From: Halocynthiibacter sp049608145
Lineage (GTDB): Bacteria > Pseudomonadota > Alphaproteobacteria > Rhodobacterales > Rhodobacteraceae
Assembly: GCF_049608145.1 (NCBI RefSeq)
Contig: NZ_JBMYXF010000002.1
Span: 62,001 to 126,000, forward strand
DNA: 64,000 nt
Direction: 5' to 3'
Position numbers and translations under genes: made by a program. Each line of letters opens with the position of its first letter. Positions within the stretch are counted from its first letter, which is position 1. Of the stretch, positions 49,825 through 59,257 are shown one piece after another. The notes beneath the pieces are model-generated. The model saw only the letters and a list, made by a program, of their open reading frames with translations. It was not told where the DNA came from and did no database searches.

Positions 49825-51261
49825 TTAGTCCTGCCAGCCGGATACGGATTTGGTTTCAAGGAAATCTTCGATCCCCCAGTGACCACCTTCACGTCCGATA
49901 CCAGACTGTTTGTAGCCACCAAATGGCGCGCCTTGTGCACGGCCTACACCGTTGATTTCCACCATGCCGGAGCGCATCGCACGGGCAACGCGGATCGCAC
50001 GATCCTTGTCCTGGGTCTGAACATAGTTGGTCAGGCCATACACCGTGTCATTGGCAATCGCGATGGCATCTTCTTCAGTGTCAAAAGGGATCATCGCCAT
50101 AACAGGGCCGAAGATTTCTTCGCGTGCGATGGTCATCTCATTGTTTACATCCGCGAAAACGGTCGGGCGAATGAAGTAGCCACGGTTCATCCCTTCGGGG
50201 CGACCTGTGCCACCGGCGACCAGACGCGCACCTTCATCGATGCCCTGCTGAATCAGGTCTTGGATCTTGTTGAACTGCACTTCAGACACAACAGGGCCCA
50301 TGTGGCGGCCTTCTTCAGACGCCAGACCAACAGTGACTTTATTCGCAGTTTCTGTCGCGATCTCAACGGCTTCGTCATAGTATGACCGTTCCACCAGCAT
50401 CCGCGATGGGGCGTTACAGCTTTGACCGGTGTTGTTCATCATATGCAGAACACCGCGTTTTACAGCCTTTGGATCTGCATCTGCGAAAACAACATTTGCA
50501 CCTTTGCCGCCCAGTTCAAGGGCCACGCGTTTGATCGTATCTGCGGATGCTTTAGTGATTGCTGTGCCCGCACGGGTGGACCCGGTGAAAGACACCATAT
50601 CCACATCAGGATGCACAGACAGTTGTGATCCAACACCAACGCCGTCACCATTCACCATGTTGTAAACACCGGCAGGAAGGCCTGCGGCATCCATGATTTC
50701 AGTGAAAACGACGGAAGACAAAGGCGCAACTTCGGAAGGTTTCAGAACCATCGTACAGCCAGCAGCCAGCGCACCGGCAACCTTTAGCATGACCTGGTTC
50801 ATGGGCCAGTTCCACGGGGTGATCAATGCGCAGACGCCAATGGCTTCGCGTAGGATGCGATCATTCGGGGCATCCGCACGCAGCATGCTTTCAAATTCAA
50901 AATTTTCAAAGGCTTCGATAAAGCCTTCTAGGTGCCAGGACCCAGCACCGGTTTGAGAATTGCGCGCCAGGTTGATAGGCGCACCCATTTCCATAGAAAT
51001 CGCCTGAGCCATGTCATCGGCACGTTTGTTGTATTCATCCAGCAGGCGTTTGAGAACAGCCATGCGTTCGTCTTTAGTCGTGGTGGACCAGGCCGGGAAT
51101 GCGGCTTTGGCAGCGGCAACAGCAGCGTCGGTATCTGCCTGATCGCCAAGGGAAATCACCGCACAGACTTCTTCTGTGGACGGATCAATAACCTCGCAGT
51201 CATTTGCAGCGGCCGGTGCCACCCAGGCACCATTGATATAGAAATCACGTTTTTCGAGCAT
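49825..51261 (-). CDS. NAD(P)-dependent aldehyde dehydrogenase
   Basis: ALDH-superfamily enzyme of 478 residues. FTGSTRAGTAI, the general-base Glu in LELGGKGANVVF and the nucleophilic Cys in NTGQSCNAPSRM are present, with EEIFGPVMAMIPFD near the end. The frame is open to 51291, but the usual start is the Met of MLEKRDFYINGAW at 51261. Its substrate is unknown; betaine-aldehyde or semialdehyde dehydrogenases look similar. It is divergent from the peroxiredoxin gene. Confidence 0.9.
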   Translation of the reverse strand: MLEKRDFYINGAWVAPAAANDCEVIDPSTEEVCAVISLGDQADTDAAVAAAKAAFPAWSTTTKDERMAVLKRLLDEYNKRADDMAQAISMEMGAPINLARNSQTGAGSWHLEGFIEAFENFEFESMLRADAPNDRILREAIGVCALITPWNWPMNQVMLKVAGALAAGCTMVLKPSEVAPLSSVVFTEIMDAAGLPAGVYNMVNGDGVGVGSQLSVHPDVDMVSFTGSTRAGTAITKASADTIKRVALELGGKGANVVFADADPKAVKRGVLHMMNNTGQSCNAPSRMLVERSYYDEAVEIATETANKVTVGLASEEGRHMGPVVSEVQFNKIQDLIQQGIDEGARLVAGGTGRPEGMNRGYFIRPTVFADVNNEMTIAREEIFGPVMAMIPFDTEEDAIAIANDTVYGLTNYVQTQDKDRAIRVARAMRSGMVEINGVGRAQGAPFGGYKQSGIGREGGHWGIEDFLETKSVSGWQD

Positions 51262-51430
51262 GGGACAGACTCCATTGAAGATTTGCGTCACACTTGCATT
51301 TGATCAAATTCATGGCAAGCCGGAAGACGACATTAAACCGCGCGATTTTGCACACTGGAACCAGGGGCAGTGCGTACCTATAGTTAATATGAGGCCGGAC
51401 AGAACCGGCATAACCTTGAAGGAGTGTCCC

Positions 51431-52084
51431 ATGGGATTGCGTATTAACGATGTAGTGCCTGATTTTACCGCACAGACCAGCGAAGGCGAGATCAGCTTTC
51501 ATGACTGGATCGGCGACAGCTGGGCGATCCTGTTTTCGCACCCGAAAGATTTCACGCCTGTCTGCACCACGGAATTCGGCGCAGTTGCACAGCTGGCAGC
51601 GGAATGGGAACGCCTTGGCACCAAAGTGATCGGTGTATCTGTGGACGGCGTGGACGACCACAAGAAATGGATCGGCGATATTGAAAGCTATTCCAAGGCT
51701 AATGTTGGCTTCCCGATCATTGCGGATGAAGGTCTGGCCGTGTCCAAAGCTTTCGACATGCTGCCTGCAGAAGCCTATTTGCCTGATGGCCGCACCCCGG
51801 CAGACAGCGCCACTGTGCGTTCCGTTTTCATTATTGGGCCAGATAAGCAGCTGAAACTGTCCATGACCTATCCGATGTCTGTGGGCCGGAACTTTGCGGA
51901 AATCGTCCGCGCACTGGAAGCGTTGCAAACCACATCTGCAAAAGGCGTTGCGACACCTGCGAACTGGGTGTCTGGCGAAGATGTGATCATCCCGCCGACC
52001 GTTTCTAACGAAGATGCAAAAGCGAAATTTGGCGAATTTGAAACCATCTTCCCTTACCTGCGCAAAACAAAAGAGCCGTCCTGA
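51431..52084 (+). CDS. 1-Cys peroxiredoxin (Prx6 type)
   Basis: Thiol peroxidase of 217 residues. The peroxidatic Cys45 lies in HPKDFTPVCTTEFG; no second Cys is present, so it is a 1-Cys Prx6-type enzyme that needs an external thiol. The C-terminal half is the Prx6 extension (ANWVSGEDVIIPPTVS). The start follows GGAG at good spacing; the frame extends further upstream without family support. It would reduce peroxides in the cytoplasm. Confidence 0.92.
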   Translation: MGLRINDVVPDFTAQTSEGEISFHDWIGDSWAILFSHPKDFTPVCTTEFGAVAQLAAEWERLGTKVIGVSVDGVDDHKKWIGDIESYSKANVGFPIIADEGLAVSKAFDMLPAEAYLPDGRTPADSATVRSVFIIGPDKQLKLSMTYPMSVGRNFAEIVRALEALQTTSAKGVATPANWVSGEDVIIPPTVSNEDAKAKFGEFETIFPYLRKTKEPS

Positions 52085-52101
52085 TTCCCCAGAACGGCTC
52101 T
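52072..52101 (+). terminator. Weak hairpin at the end of the peroxiredoxin gene
   Basis: AGAGCCGT (52072-52079) pairs with ACGGCTCT (52094-52101). The stem overlaps the stop region and lacks a T-run, so terminator function is uncertain. Confidence 0.45.
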
Positions 52102-52138
52102 CTCGTGGTGGCTTTGCCCGCTTAGCGCAGGCAGACTA

Positions 52139-52867
52139 TTACGCTTTTTCTTCAGCCTCGGTGTCGTCAGATGCCGGGGCTTCTTCAATCGCCTCAGGTG
52201 CATCCAGCAGGCCGGATTTGAACAGCAGACCCGCAGCGATACCGCCGATGACAGGGGCAATGATGAACATTGGCAGCTGCAGCAAAGCTTTGCCATCCAG
52301 CGCGAACAGAGCCGGGCCAAAAGAACGGGCCGGGTTCACAGAAACGCCAGTGATTTGAATGCCAACAAGGTGAATCACAACCAATGTCAGACCAATCACA
52401 AGGCCCGCCATGGCGGCAGGTGCGCCTTTGCCAGTGGACCCAAGGATCACGACAACAAACAGGAAGGTTGCAACGATTTCAAAGATGAAAGCTGAGAAGA
52501 AGTTATATTCGCCAAGGTAACCCGTACCCCAACCGTTCTGACCCAGACCACCTTCGTAACCAGCGCCACCCAGGGCAATGATTTTCAGCAGGAACGCCGC
52601 AGCAACTGCGCCGGCAACCTGTGCGATGATGTATTTGATCGCCTCGGCTTTTTCCATACGACCGGCAGCAACTGCACCGATGGAAACCGCCGGGTTAATG
52701 TGGCAGCCAGAGATCGGGCCGATGCCATAAGCCATGCCGATCAGCGCAAGGCCGAATGCGAAACTGATACCAACCTGGCCGATTGCGTCACCCGCCAACA
52801 CGGCGGAACCACAACCAAGAAGCACAAGGGTGAACGTGCCGATGAATTCTGCAATTTGTTTGTTCAT
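52139..52867 (-). CDS. aqpZ: Aquaporin (MIP family, AqpZ-like)
   Basis: Water channel of 242 residues with six transmembrane segments and both pore motifs: NPA in GCHINPAVS (Asn58) and in VNPARSFGPALF. The start IAEFIGTFTLVLLGCGSAVLAG is typical of AqpZ. An acidic cytoplasmic tail (EEAPASDDTEAEEKA) follows the last helix. The ATG at 52867 has a GGAAGG box; the longer frame to 52990 is rejected. It likely balances water during osmotic shifts. Confidence 0.91.
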   Translation of the reverse strand: MNKQIAEFIGTFTLVLLGCGSAVLAGDAIGQVGISFAFGLALIGMAYGIGPISGCHINPAVSIGAVAAGRMEKAEAIKYIIAQVAGAVAAAFLLKIIALGGAGYEGGLGQNGWGTGYLGEYNFFSAFIFEIVATFLFVVVILGSTGKGAPAAMAGLVIGLTLVVIHLVGIQITGVSVNPARSFGPALFALDGKALLQLPMFIIAPVIGGIAAGLLFKSGLLDAPEAIEEAPASDDTEAEEKA

Positions 52868-52990
52868 ACTGATTACCTTCCAATTTATCCGGGGGTTCCG
52901 GATGTCTGGACGCAACATGACGTAAGTAAAATTTGGAAAAACGGGGAATAATCGGATGATTTGCGCAGGACAGGGTTTGGGCCATGCCAA

Positions 52991-53023
52991 AGAAAAAGCC
53001 CCAGCGTTTCCACCGGGGCTTTC
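52991..53023 (-). terminator. Terminator of pnp
   Basis: AAAGCCCC (52995-53002) pairs with GGGGCTTT (53015-53022). Read on the minus strand the stem is followed by TTTTTCT, downstream of the pnp stop. Confidence 0.85.
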
Positions 53024-53042
53024 TATTCACAATGTCAGACAC

Positions 53043-55178
53043 TTAGTCTTCTTTGGCTTCTGGCTTCACTTCTTCGCCAGTTTCCTGATCAACCACTTTC
53101 ATGGACAGGCGTACTTTGCCACGATCGTCAAAACCAAGCAGTTTAACCTTCACGTCTTGACCTTCTTTAAGAACGTCAGATGGGTGGTTCAGGCGACGGT
53201 TTTCGATTTGTGAGACGTGCACAAGGCCGTCACGCTTACCGAAGAAGTTCACGAACGCACCGAAGTCTACGATCTTCACAACTTTACCGTCGTACACTTG
53301 ACCTTCTTCAGGCTCAGCCACGATGGAGTGGATCATGTCGTAGGCTTTCTTAATTGCTTCGCCATTCGGAGATGCAATTTTGATCACGCCGTCATCGTTA
53401 ATGTCGACTTTCGCGCCGGACACTTCAACGATTTCACGGATCACTTTACCGCCGGAACCGATAACTTCACGGATCTTGTCGGTTGGTACCTGCATGGTCT
53501 CGATGCGTGGTGCGTGTACTGAGAATTCAGCGGCACCGGTCAAGGCTTTGCTCATCTCATCAAGGATATGCACACGGGCGTCTTTTGCCTGTGCCAGCGC
53601 TTTTTCCATGATGTCAGGTGTGATACCCGCGATTTTGATGTCCATCTGCAAAGATGTGATACCGTTTTCAGTACCCGCAACTTTGAAATCCATGTCGCCG
53701 AGGTGGTCTTCGTCACCCAGGATGTCGGTCAGGATTGCGTAGTTGTCCGCATCTTCCAGGATCAGACCCATGGCGATACCAGCAACCGGCGCTTTCAGAG
53801 GTACACCCGCGTCCATCATGGACAGGGAGCCACCACAGACAGACGCCATGGAAGAAGAACCGTTTGATTCAGTGATCTCAGATACAACGCGCACGGTGTA
53901 TGGGAAATCAGTTGCAGCAGGCAGAACAGCCTGAAGCGCACGCCATGCCAGTTTACCGTGACCAATTTCGCGGCGACCGGTGAAACCAAAGCGGCCAACT
54001 TCACCCACAGAATAGGGAGGGAAGTTATAGTGCAGCATGAAGTTTGATTTATACGTGCCGTGCAGCGCGTCGATCATTTGTTCGTCGTCGCCGGTGCCCA
54101 AAGTGGTCACAACCAGACCTTGGGTTTCACCGCGTGTGAACAGGGCAGAACCGTGGGTACGTGGCAGCAGGCCAGTTTCGGAAACGATAGGACGCACAGT
54201 TGTTGTGTCACGACCGTCGATACGTTTGCCGGTTTTAACAACGTCGCCGCGCAGGATAGAGCTTTCCAGCTTTTTCATTGCGGAGCCGAGGTTTTCATCC
54301 GCCAGCTGTTCTTCAGTCAGAGCATCTGTGATGGTCGCACGGGCGGCTGCAACAGCAGCAACACGTTCCTGCTTGTCCGTGTTGGCAAACGCAGCGCGCA
54401 TGGCGTCTTCACCAGCAGCTTTCACAGCAGCGGACAGTTCGGAATAGTCAGGTGCAGCAAAATCAAATGGTTCTTTTGCAGCATCTTCTGCCAGGTCAAT
54501 GATCAGATCAATCACAGGCTGGAATGAATCATGGGCAAATTTAACCGCACCCAGCATTTCTGCTTCGGACAGTTCATATGCTTCGGATTCAACCATCATC
54601 ACAGCGTCTTTGGTACCAGCCACAACCAGATCAAGGCGTTGATCAGGGTTGTTGCGCAGGTCCTGCATGTCGTCGATGGTTGGGTTCAGGATGTATTCGC
54701 CATCTTCAAAACCAACACGTGCCGCACCGATTGGGCCCATGAATGGCGCACCGGACAGGGTCAGCGCCGCAGAAGCCGCGATCATCGCGACAACGTCAGG
54801 GTCGTTCACAAGGTCGTGGGACAGAACGGTACAGATGACCAGAACTTCGTTTTTGAAGCCTTCAACAAACAGCGGGCGGATCGGACGGTCGATCAGGCGG
54901 CTTGTCAGGGTTTCTTTTTCGGTTGGACGTGCTTCGCGCTTAAAGAACCCACCAGGGATCTTACCAGCAGCGTAGTATTTTTCGTTGTAGTGCACGGTCA
55001 GTGGAAAGAAATCCTGACCAGGCTTTTGTGCCTTAGCGAAAGTCACGTTCGCCATGACGGAAGTTTCACCAAGTGTGGCAATCACTGTGCCGTCAGCTTG
55101 ACGGGCAACTTTGCCGGTTTCGAGTGACAGCGTTTCTTCGCCCCACTCAATCGATTTTTTTGTTTCGTTAAACATCAT
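53043..55178 (-). CDS. pnp: Polyribonucleotide nucleotidyltransferase (PNPase)
   Basis: Phosphorolytic 3'-5' exoribonuclease of 711 residues. Two RNase PH-like domains (first about 1-230, second about 320-540) are joined by an alpha-helical linker, followed by KH (VIGSGGKVIREIVEVSGAKVD) and S1 (VYDGKVVKIVDFGAFVNF) domains. The chain ends in QETGEEVKPEAKED. It acts in RNA decay and in the degradosome. The start has AGGAAAC ahead of two Met codons. In most bacteria rpsO lies directly upstream; here an unrelated gene on the other strand separates them. Confidence 0.96.
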   Translation of the reverse strand: MMFNETKKSIEWGEETLSLETGKVARQADGTVIATLGETSVMANVTFAKAQKPGQDFFPLTVHYNEKYYAAGKIPGGFFKREARPTEKETLTSRLIDRPIRPLFVEGFKNEVLVICTVLSHDLVNDPDVVAMIAASAALTLSGAPFMGPIGAARVGFEDGEYILNPTIDDMQDLRNNPDQRLDLVVAGTKDAVMMVESEAYELSEAEMLGAVKFAHDSFQPVIDLIIDLAEDAAKEPFDFAAPDYSELSAAVKAAGEDAMRAAFANTDKQERVAAVAAARATITDALTEEQLADENLGSAMKKLESSILRGDVVKTGKRIDGRDTTTVRPIVSETGLLPRTHGSALFTRGETQGLVVTTLGTGDDEQMIDALHGTYKSNFMLHYNFPPYSVGEVGRFGFTGRREIGHGKLAWRALQAVLPAATDFPYTVRVVSEITESNGSSSMASVCGGSLSMMDAGVPLKAPVAGIAMGLILEDADNYAILTDILGDEDHLGDMDFKVAGTENGITSLQMDIKIAGITPDIMEKALAQAKDARVHILDEMSKALTGAAEFSVHAPRIETMQVPTDKIREVIGSGGKVIREIVEVSGAKVDINDDGVIKIASPNGEAIKKAYDMIHSIVAEPEEGQVYDGKVVKIVDFGAFVNFFGKRDGLVHVSQIENRRLNHPSDVLKEGQDVKVKLLGFDDRGKVRLSMKVVDQETGEEVKPEAKED

Positions 55179-55199
55179 CGTTTCCTGATAGGGAGCATG

Positions 55200-55245
55200 C
55201 CCGGCCCTCCGGGTCTCCCGTTATAATGGTGGCCGCATTGCCACC
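55200..55245 (-). promoter_or_regulatory. Hairpins in the pnp leader
   Basis: CCCGG/CCGGG (55200-55213) and GGTGGC/GCCACC (55228-55245) lie in the pnp 5' leader. In enterobacteria an RNase III hairpin in the leader enables PNPase autoregulation; a similar role here is only suggested by position. Confidence 0.4.
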
Positions 55246-55413
55246 GGCCCAATCCTCATTGCGTGCACCCGGGCCAGGGCGTCACGTCACAGATGGCCGG
55301 GCCATACAGGAAAACGAGCGGTTTGGGAAGGGGCCAGTAAAGACTTGCATTTGCGGAAACCTAAAAACAAAGTACAGACATCACGATTAATCCTTTTTGA
55401 GTTGTACATCCTT

Positions 55414-56463
55414 ATGCGTCTATTGAAACAGGCATTCCTATCCATAGTTCTTTTATCCACTGCTCCGACCGCATTGGCACAAAGCACCCCAGCCATCATT
55501 TCCGGACAAAATGATCCTGGTTTTGTGGCTGCCCTTGAGCTCTGGTTAGAAGGCGAGGACTTACCAGCACTTCAGGCGCTGTCTGACCTGGCGGAAAACA
55601 ACAATACGGCAGCTCAGATTTTTTTGGGTCAACTATACGCAAAGCAGGATCTTTACGGACCCGATTTCGAGTTTGCACCGACTGAGTTTCTTGGCCCCTC
55701 AGATAGAACTGACGCCAGCCGTAGATCGCTCGATTTATTGACCGAAGCCGGGAAAACGGAACCATTGGCTATGCTGCTACATGCACCGGATGCTTTGGAA
55801 ACCAACCAGCAGATCGTGAACCGTGTCGAAGACCTATTCAAGCATGGTGAAATCACCATTGGACTGATCACCGCACAAAAGCTTCTGGGCAGGGCGCCAG
55901 ATGTCACCATACCAACCCTCGAAGGTGACCCAACATCATTGTCTATGGACGCTCTGGGGTTTTGGTTTGAAAGAATGGTGATCAAAAATGGTGGCATTCG
56001 CAATGCATCCAGACTTCCGGTCCCAGGAACTGAGTGGACCGCAAAAGATATTCCCGCAGGTTACACCGCTGCTGCCGGCTATGAGGTGACGAGTGCCCGG
56101 ATGCAACGCCGTCGCCATGCACAGCATGGTTTGCAACTGGATGGGTTATACCGGGAATTGGCGACCGAAGTTGCACATTGGGCCCCCATGGTCAGATATT
56201 GCGATAGGCATTGCCCCGCAAGCCGCGATACATGTGCATCAGCTGCCACACAGTTTTTCGCAGCCATACCAGTTCCATTTGCAAGCCCGAGTGAACGCCT
56301 GCTGTCAGCCGAACAGTACTGGGACAGCGAACGCATCTTTGCAGACCTCGTCAGATTTTTTCCCGAAGCGCGAAAGTACCCAGACGCCTATGCAGATACA
56401 GATATCTGCCTGATTCCGTCAATTGTGCGGCTGCAAGACGAGCTTGGCCTCTATCGCCAATAA
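55414..56463 (+). CDS. Secreted protein of unknown function inserted between rpsO and pnp
   Basis: Exported protein of 349 residues with a clear Sec signal (MRLLKQAFLSIVLLSTAPTALAQ). The early mature part (FVAALELWLEGEDLPALQALSDLAENNNTAAQIFLGQLY) looks like a Sel1/TPR-type helical repeat. Later parts hold CDRHCPASRDTCASA with three Cys and a last Cys near the end (TDICLIPS), likely disulfide partners. I do not recognise a family. It lies on the strand opposite to rpsO and pnp, and the rpsO terminator sits just past its stop. Confidence 0.82.
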   Translation: MRLLKQAFLSIVLLSTAPTALAQSTPAIISGQNDPGFVAALELWLEGEDLPALQALSDLAENNNTAAQIFLGQLYAKQDLYGPDFEFAPTEFLGPSDRTDASRRSLDLLTEAGKTEPLAMLLHAPDALETNQQIVNRVEDLFKHGEITIGLITAQKLLGRAPDVTIPTLEGDPTSLSMDALGFWFERMVIKNGGIRNASRLPVPGTEWTAKDIPAGYTAAAGYEVTSARMQRRRHAQHGLQLDGLYRELATEVAHWAPMVRYCDRHCPASRDTCASAATQFFAAIPVPFASPSERLLSAEQYWDSERIFADLVRFFPEARKYPDAYADTDICLIPSIVRLQDELGLYRQ

Positions 56464-56493
56464 AAAACGCCTGCCCTTTTGCAAGGACAGGCG
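56462..56493 (-). terminator. Terminator of rpsO
   Basis: CGCCTG-C-CC (56468-56476) pairs with GG-A-CAGGCG (56485-56493), one mismatch, loop of 8 nt. Read on the minus strand it is followed by TTTTTTA. It uncouples rpsO from pnp. Confidence 0.82.
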
Positions 56494-56519
56494 CGTCTGA
56501 TCCGGGGATCAGGAATGTC

Positions 56520-56789
56520 TTAGCGACGCAGGCCGAGACGTTTGATCAGGTCTTGGTAGCGAGCTTCGTCTTTGCCACGTGTGTAGTCCAGCAGCTTACG
56601 ACGCAGAGCAACCATTTTCAAAAGGCCACGACGACCGTGGTTGTCTTTTTTGTGGGTTTTGAAGTGCTCAGTCAGAGTCGCAATGCGGGAAGACAGGATC
56701 GCAACCTGAACTTCAGGTGAACCAGTGTCACCTTCTTTGATTGCGAATTCTTTCATCAGCCGTGCTTTTTCTTCAGCAGTAATCGACAT
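56520..56789 (-). CDS. rpsO: 30S ribosomal protein S15
   Basis: Ribosomal protein of 89 residues, exactly the usual length. SITAEEKARLMKEFAIKEGDTGSPEVQVAILSSRI and the C-terminal LLDYTRGKDEARYQDLIKRLGLRR are diagnostic. It binds 16S rRNA helix 22 early in 30S assembly. It is monocistronic here because of its terminator and the opposite-strand neighbour. Confidence 0.97.
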   Translation of the reverse strand: MSITAEEKARLMKEFAIKEGDTGSPEVQVAILSSRIATLTEHFKTHKKDNHGRRGLLKMVALRRKLLDYTRGKDEARYQDLIKRLGLRR

Positions 56790-56932
56790 CGGGGTCTCCT
56801 TGATAAGAGTTAAAAGAATGGCGCAGGCCGGGATGTCGTCCAGCTCAGGCCCATGGAGTATCTGAAAATTCCGGAGAATCTGCCAGATGCGTGCGTGTAC
56901 GGGATCTGGTGAAAAAAGAAAAGAGAAAAGGA

Positions 56933-57919
56933 TCAGCTCTCGGGGGCAACAAGGGAAATCTGTCCAGCGCTTAACCCTGCGCCGTTCAGAACCGATGCCA
57001 CAAGTTTACCGTTCAGCATGATCTGGCTGGTATCGGGATTTTCAGGGTCAGGTTCCACAGTGATTTCCGCACTGCCGTCCCGGATCTCATCCCAGATTAG
57101 GATAATTTCATCCTCTTGTGCATTGTAATCCATGATGGTTGCGCCGGATTCTATTTCATCGGTGATGTTCCATCCGCCAAGGCGGAAGGTATCTGCACCT
57201 TCGCCACCGCTGGCGATGTCCCCGACGCCCAGGGTGATATCATCTTCGCCCAGACCGCCGTTCAGAAAGTCACGAACATCCTGATCGATCCCCGTGGTTT
57301 CATCTATGACGGCACCGGTCAGGGTGTCGTCACCTTCGCCGCCCTGCAGGCTGTCTTCGCCAAGTCCCCCGGTCAGAGCATCATCACCAGCCCCCCCCAG
57401 AAGATCATCATCACCCTCACCGCCAGATAGATGGTCATCCCCATCGGCGCCAACGACTGCGTCATCACCTGCGCCCCCTATCAGGGTGTCATCGCCCGTT
57501 TCACCGAAGATTTCATCATCGCCGTCCCCCCCATAGATTTCATCGTCGCCGCTGCCGCCATGCAACTCATCTCCGCCTGCATCGCCAAAGAGTCGATCAT
57601 TACCGGCACCGCCATCAATCCAATCGTCACCACCATTGCCATCAAGCAGATCATCCCCTTCATAGCCATTCAGGATGTCTGTGTTTTCTGCGCCGCTGAC
57701 GATGTCATCCACGATCGAACCACGCGCAGCGCTGCTGTCCGGGTCGTCTCCTAGGAATTCTGATGGATCAATAACTTCTGAAACCGGGTGTTCCGGGCCA
57801 GCATCAAGCCCATTTTCATCTTCTTGCGGTTTTTCGTCATCCGATTCAGACAGTATGTCAGACATACCAACGGCCGACCCGACAACAAGCGCGCCCAGCA
57901 ATGAAAACAAACCCAGCAT
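56933..57919 (-). CDS. Calcium-binding RTX-like repeat protein with N-terminal membrane anchor
   Basis: Acidic protein of 328 residues. A single hydrophobic segment (MLGLFSLLGALVVGSAVG) is followed by an acidic linker and then a run of RTX nonapeptides (GGxGxD type: DLLDGNGGDDWIDGGAGNDRLFGDAGGDELHGGSG and more, about 95-210), which bind Ca2+ as a parallel beta-roll. A C-terminal domain (about 230-328) is beta-rich and ends LSAGQISLVAPES. The nucleotide repeats create many spurious frames on the other strand. The ATG at 57919 has an AGGTGG box. The anchor makes it a membrane-tethered or secreted surface protein rather than a toxin; no type I secretion genes are adjacent. Confidence 0.85.
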   Translation of the reverse strand: MLGLFSLLGALVVGSAVGMSDILSESDDEKPQEDENGLDAGPEHPVSEVIDPSEFLGDDPDSSAARGSIVDDIVSGAENTDILNGYEGDDLLDGNGGDDWIDGGAGNDRLFGDAGGDELHGGSGDDEIYGGDGDDEIFGETGDDTLIGGAGDDAVVGADGDDHLSGGEGDDDLLGGAGDDALTGGLGEDSLQGGEGDDTLTGAVIDETTGIDQDVRDFLNGGLGEDDITLGVGDIASGGEGADTFRLGGWNITDEIESGATIMDYNAQEDEIILIWDEIRDGSAEITVEPDPENPDTSQIMLNGKLVASVLNGAGLSAGQISLVAPES

Positions 57920-58046
57920 AACAACCACCTGACACCCCAACCCGCGCAGGGCATATCAGCCCCAGCACTGGCAGGTGTTCCTCAGAAAAAAATCAGCGTC
58001 AGGTTATACGGGATCCCCTGCATAAAGATTAACGCAGGGGATTTTA

Positions 58047-58355
58047 TCAGTTTTCCGGTGATTTCGCCGTGATGATATCTACGATTTCTGCCGCCCATTC
58101 CCCGATGACAGGAATGAAATCGATGGAAGAAAGAGAATAAACAAGCATAGACACAAGCAAAGTTGCGCCCACCAAAGTTCCCAGACCAAAGGCCATGCCG
58201 CGCATCAGCTGAAACAACAAAAGACGCGGGACAGAATTATGAATACGCACAAAACGATGCGTGTTCAGGCGCGCGACCTCTGCGCGCAAGGATGCAATTT
58301 CTTCACGCAACCCTTCGTCGACCACATGGATTTCTGGCTGTTCTGTATCGCTCAT
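58047..58355 (-). CDS. DUF5665 membrane protein
   Basis: Small membrane protein of 102 residues. A coiled-coil-like stretch (EGLREEIASLRAEVARLNTH) precedes one or two hydrophobic segments (GMAFGLGTLVGATLLVSMLVYSL). The block LLLFQLMRGMAFGLGTLVGAT is the DUF5665 signature. Function unknown. It overlaps the DUF1643 gene by 4 nt, so both are translated from one message. Confidence 0.85.
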   Translation of the reverse strand: MSDTEQPEIHVVDEGLREEIASLRAEVARLNTHRFVRIHNSVPRLLLFQLMRGMAFGLGTLVGATLLVSMLVYSLSSIDFIPVIGEWAAEIVDIITAKSPEN

Positions 58356-58888
58356 TTCATATCCTCTACAGGCCGGATCACCCCATCCCAGGGCGTGGGC
58401 TGCGTCTGATATGCAATATAGAGCGGATGGCGCGGATGACCAGCTTTTGACGTGCCAAGGGTCGCCAGAGGTTGCCCAGTTGCGCGTAAAACCGCTGCAA
58501 TTTCGGCACCGCGCCCCTGATAATCACCATGGGCACCCCAGCCACACAACGTCAGATCCGCCCATCGAACGGCCCCTGCCACCAGCGCATCATTGTCGGG
58601 CCCCACGGGGTGTTTTGCCTTTTTCAGGTTTTTCGGATCCGTATCGCGCCATGCGAAAATATTGGTGATTTTTATGCCCCCATACCCAAGCGCCCGGGCG
58701 CGCCGTTCGCAGCGTTCAATGGTCGGATCATTCTGAACTTCAGTCGCGGTAGAGGGGTTCAGCATCACATAGGTCAGCCGTGGTCCGTTTTCATCCCAAA
58801 CACGGGTCAGAACATATCTGTACTGCTCGCAGTCAGAATATATCGCAACAGAGGCGGCATCGCCTTTTAGGAATTCTCTGGTGATCAT
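58352..58888 (-). CDS. DUF1643 protein
   Basis: Soluble protein of 178 residues. The family core is RYVLTRVWDENGPRLTYVMLNPSTATEVQNDPTIERCERRA, then GIKITNIFAWRDTDP and LCGWGAHGD. No enzymatic role is established for the family. It starts with ATG and lies at the head of a two-gene unit with the DUF5665 gene. Confidence 0.88.
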   Translation of the reverse strand: MITREFLKGDAASVAIYSDCEQYRYVLTRVWDENGPRLTYVMLNPSTATEVQNDPTIERCERRARALGYGGIKITNIFAWRDTDPKNLKKAKHPVGPDNDALVAGAVRWADLTLCGWGAHGDYQGRGAEIAAVLRATGQPLATLGTSKAGHPRHPLYIAYQTQPTPWDGVIRPVEDMK

Positions 58889-59257
58889 GAGGTTGTGTTA
58901 CGTGCCAACACAGGAAGTGCAAGAAATTTCTCGGGCAGAAAATCGGAAAGTGTAATTGAACGGCGCGCTCCATTCCAACTTACTCTGTTGAGGGGAGGCA
59001 ATTGACCCGATCTTCACGCTGTCCGCTATATTAGGGGCAACATAGGTATAAAATCTGCGCGGCTTTTGCACATAATGTTTCACAGGATTTCGATGTTTCA
59101 CCTGCTCACATCTATGTGTGCATACGTGAACATTAAAAACGCAATTCTCACGGTTCTGTGTGTTGAAACCCGGATTGGCCGGGCCTAAATCAATCTCATC
59201 GGAAGCACAAAGACTTCCACCGAAATAAACGACACCCAGACCGTAAGGAATATGAAA
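58889..59257. other. Intergenic region without a gene
   Basis: About 370 bp before the small secreted protein. TTGACC (59003-) with TATATT about 19 bp further could be a promoter. A minus-strand frame crosses it but looks like noise (Cys-rich start, no domain). Otherwise I see nothing here. Confidence 0.5.

Noticed and set aside
57116..57754. Overlapping plus-strand frames (Ile/Ala- and Ser/Pro-rich) in the RTX gene
   Set aside because: Created by the repetitive coding sequence of the RTX nonapeptides on the other strand.
56933..57760. Possible tandem DNA repeats or CRISPR-like array in the RTX gene
   Set aside because: The repeats are in-frame coding GGxGxD units of variable sequence without spacers.
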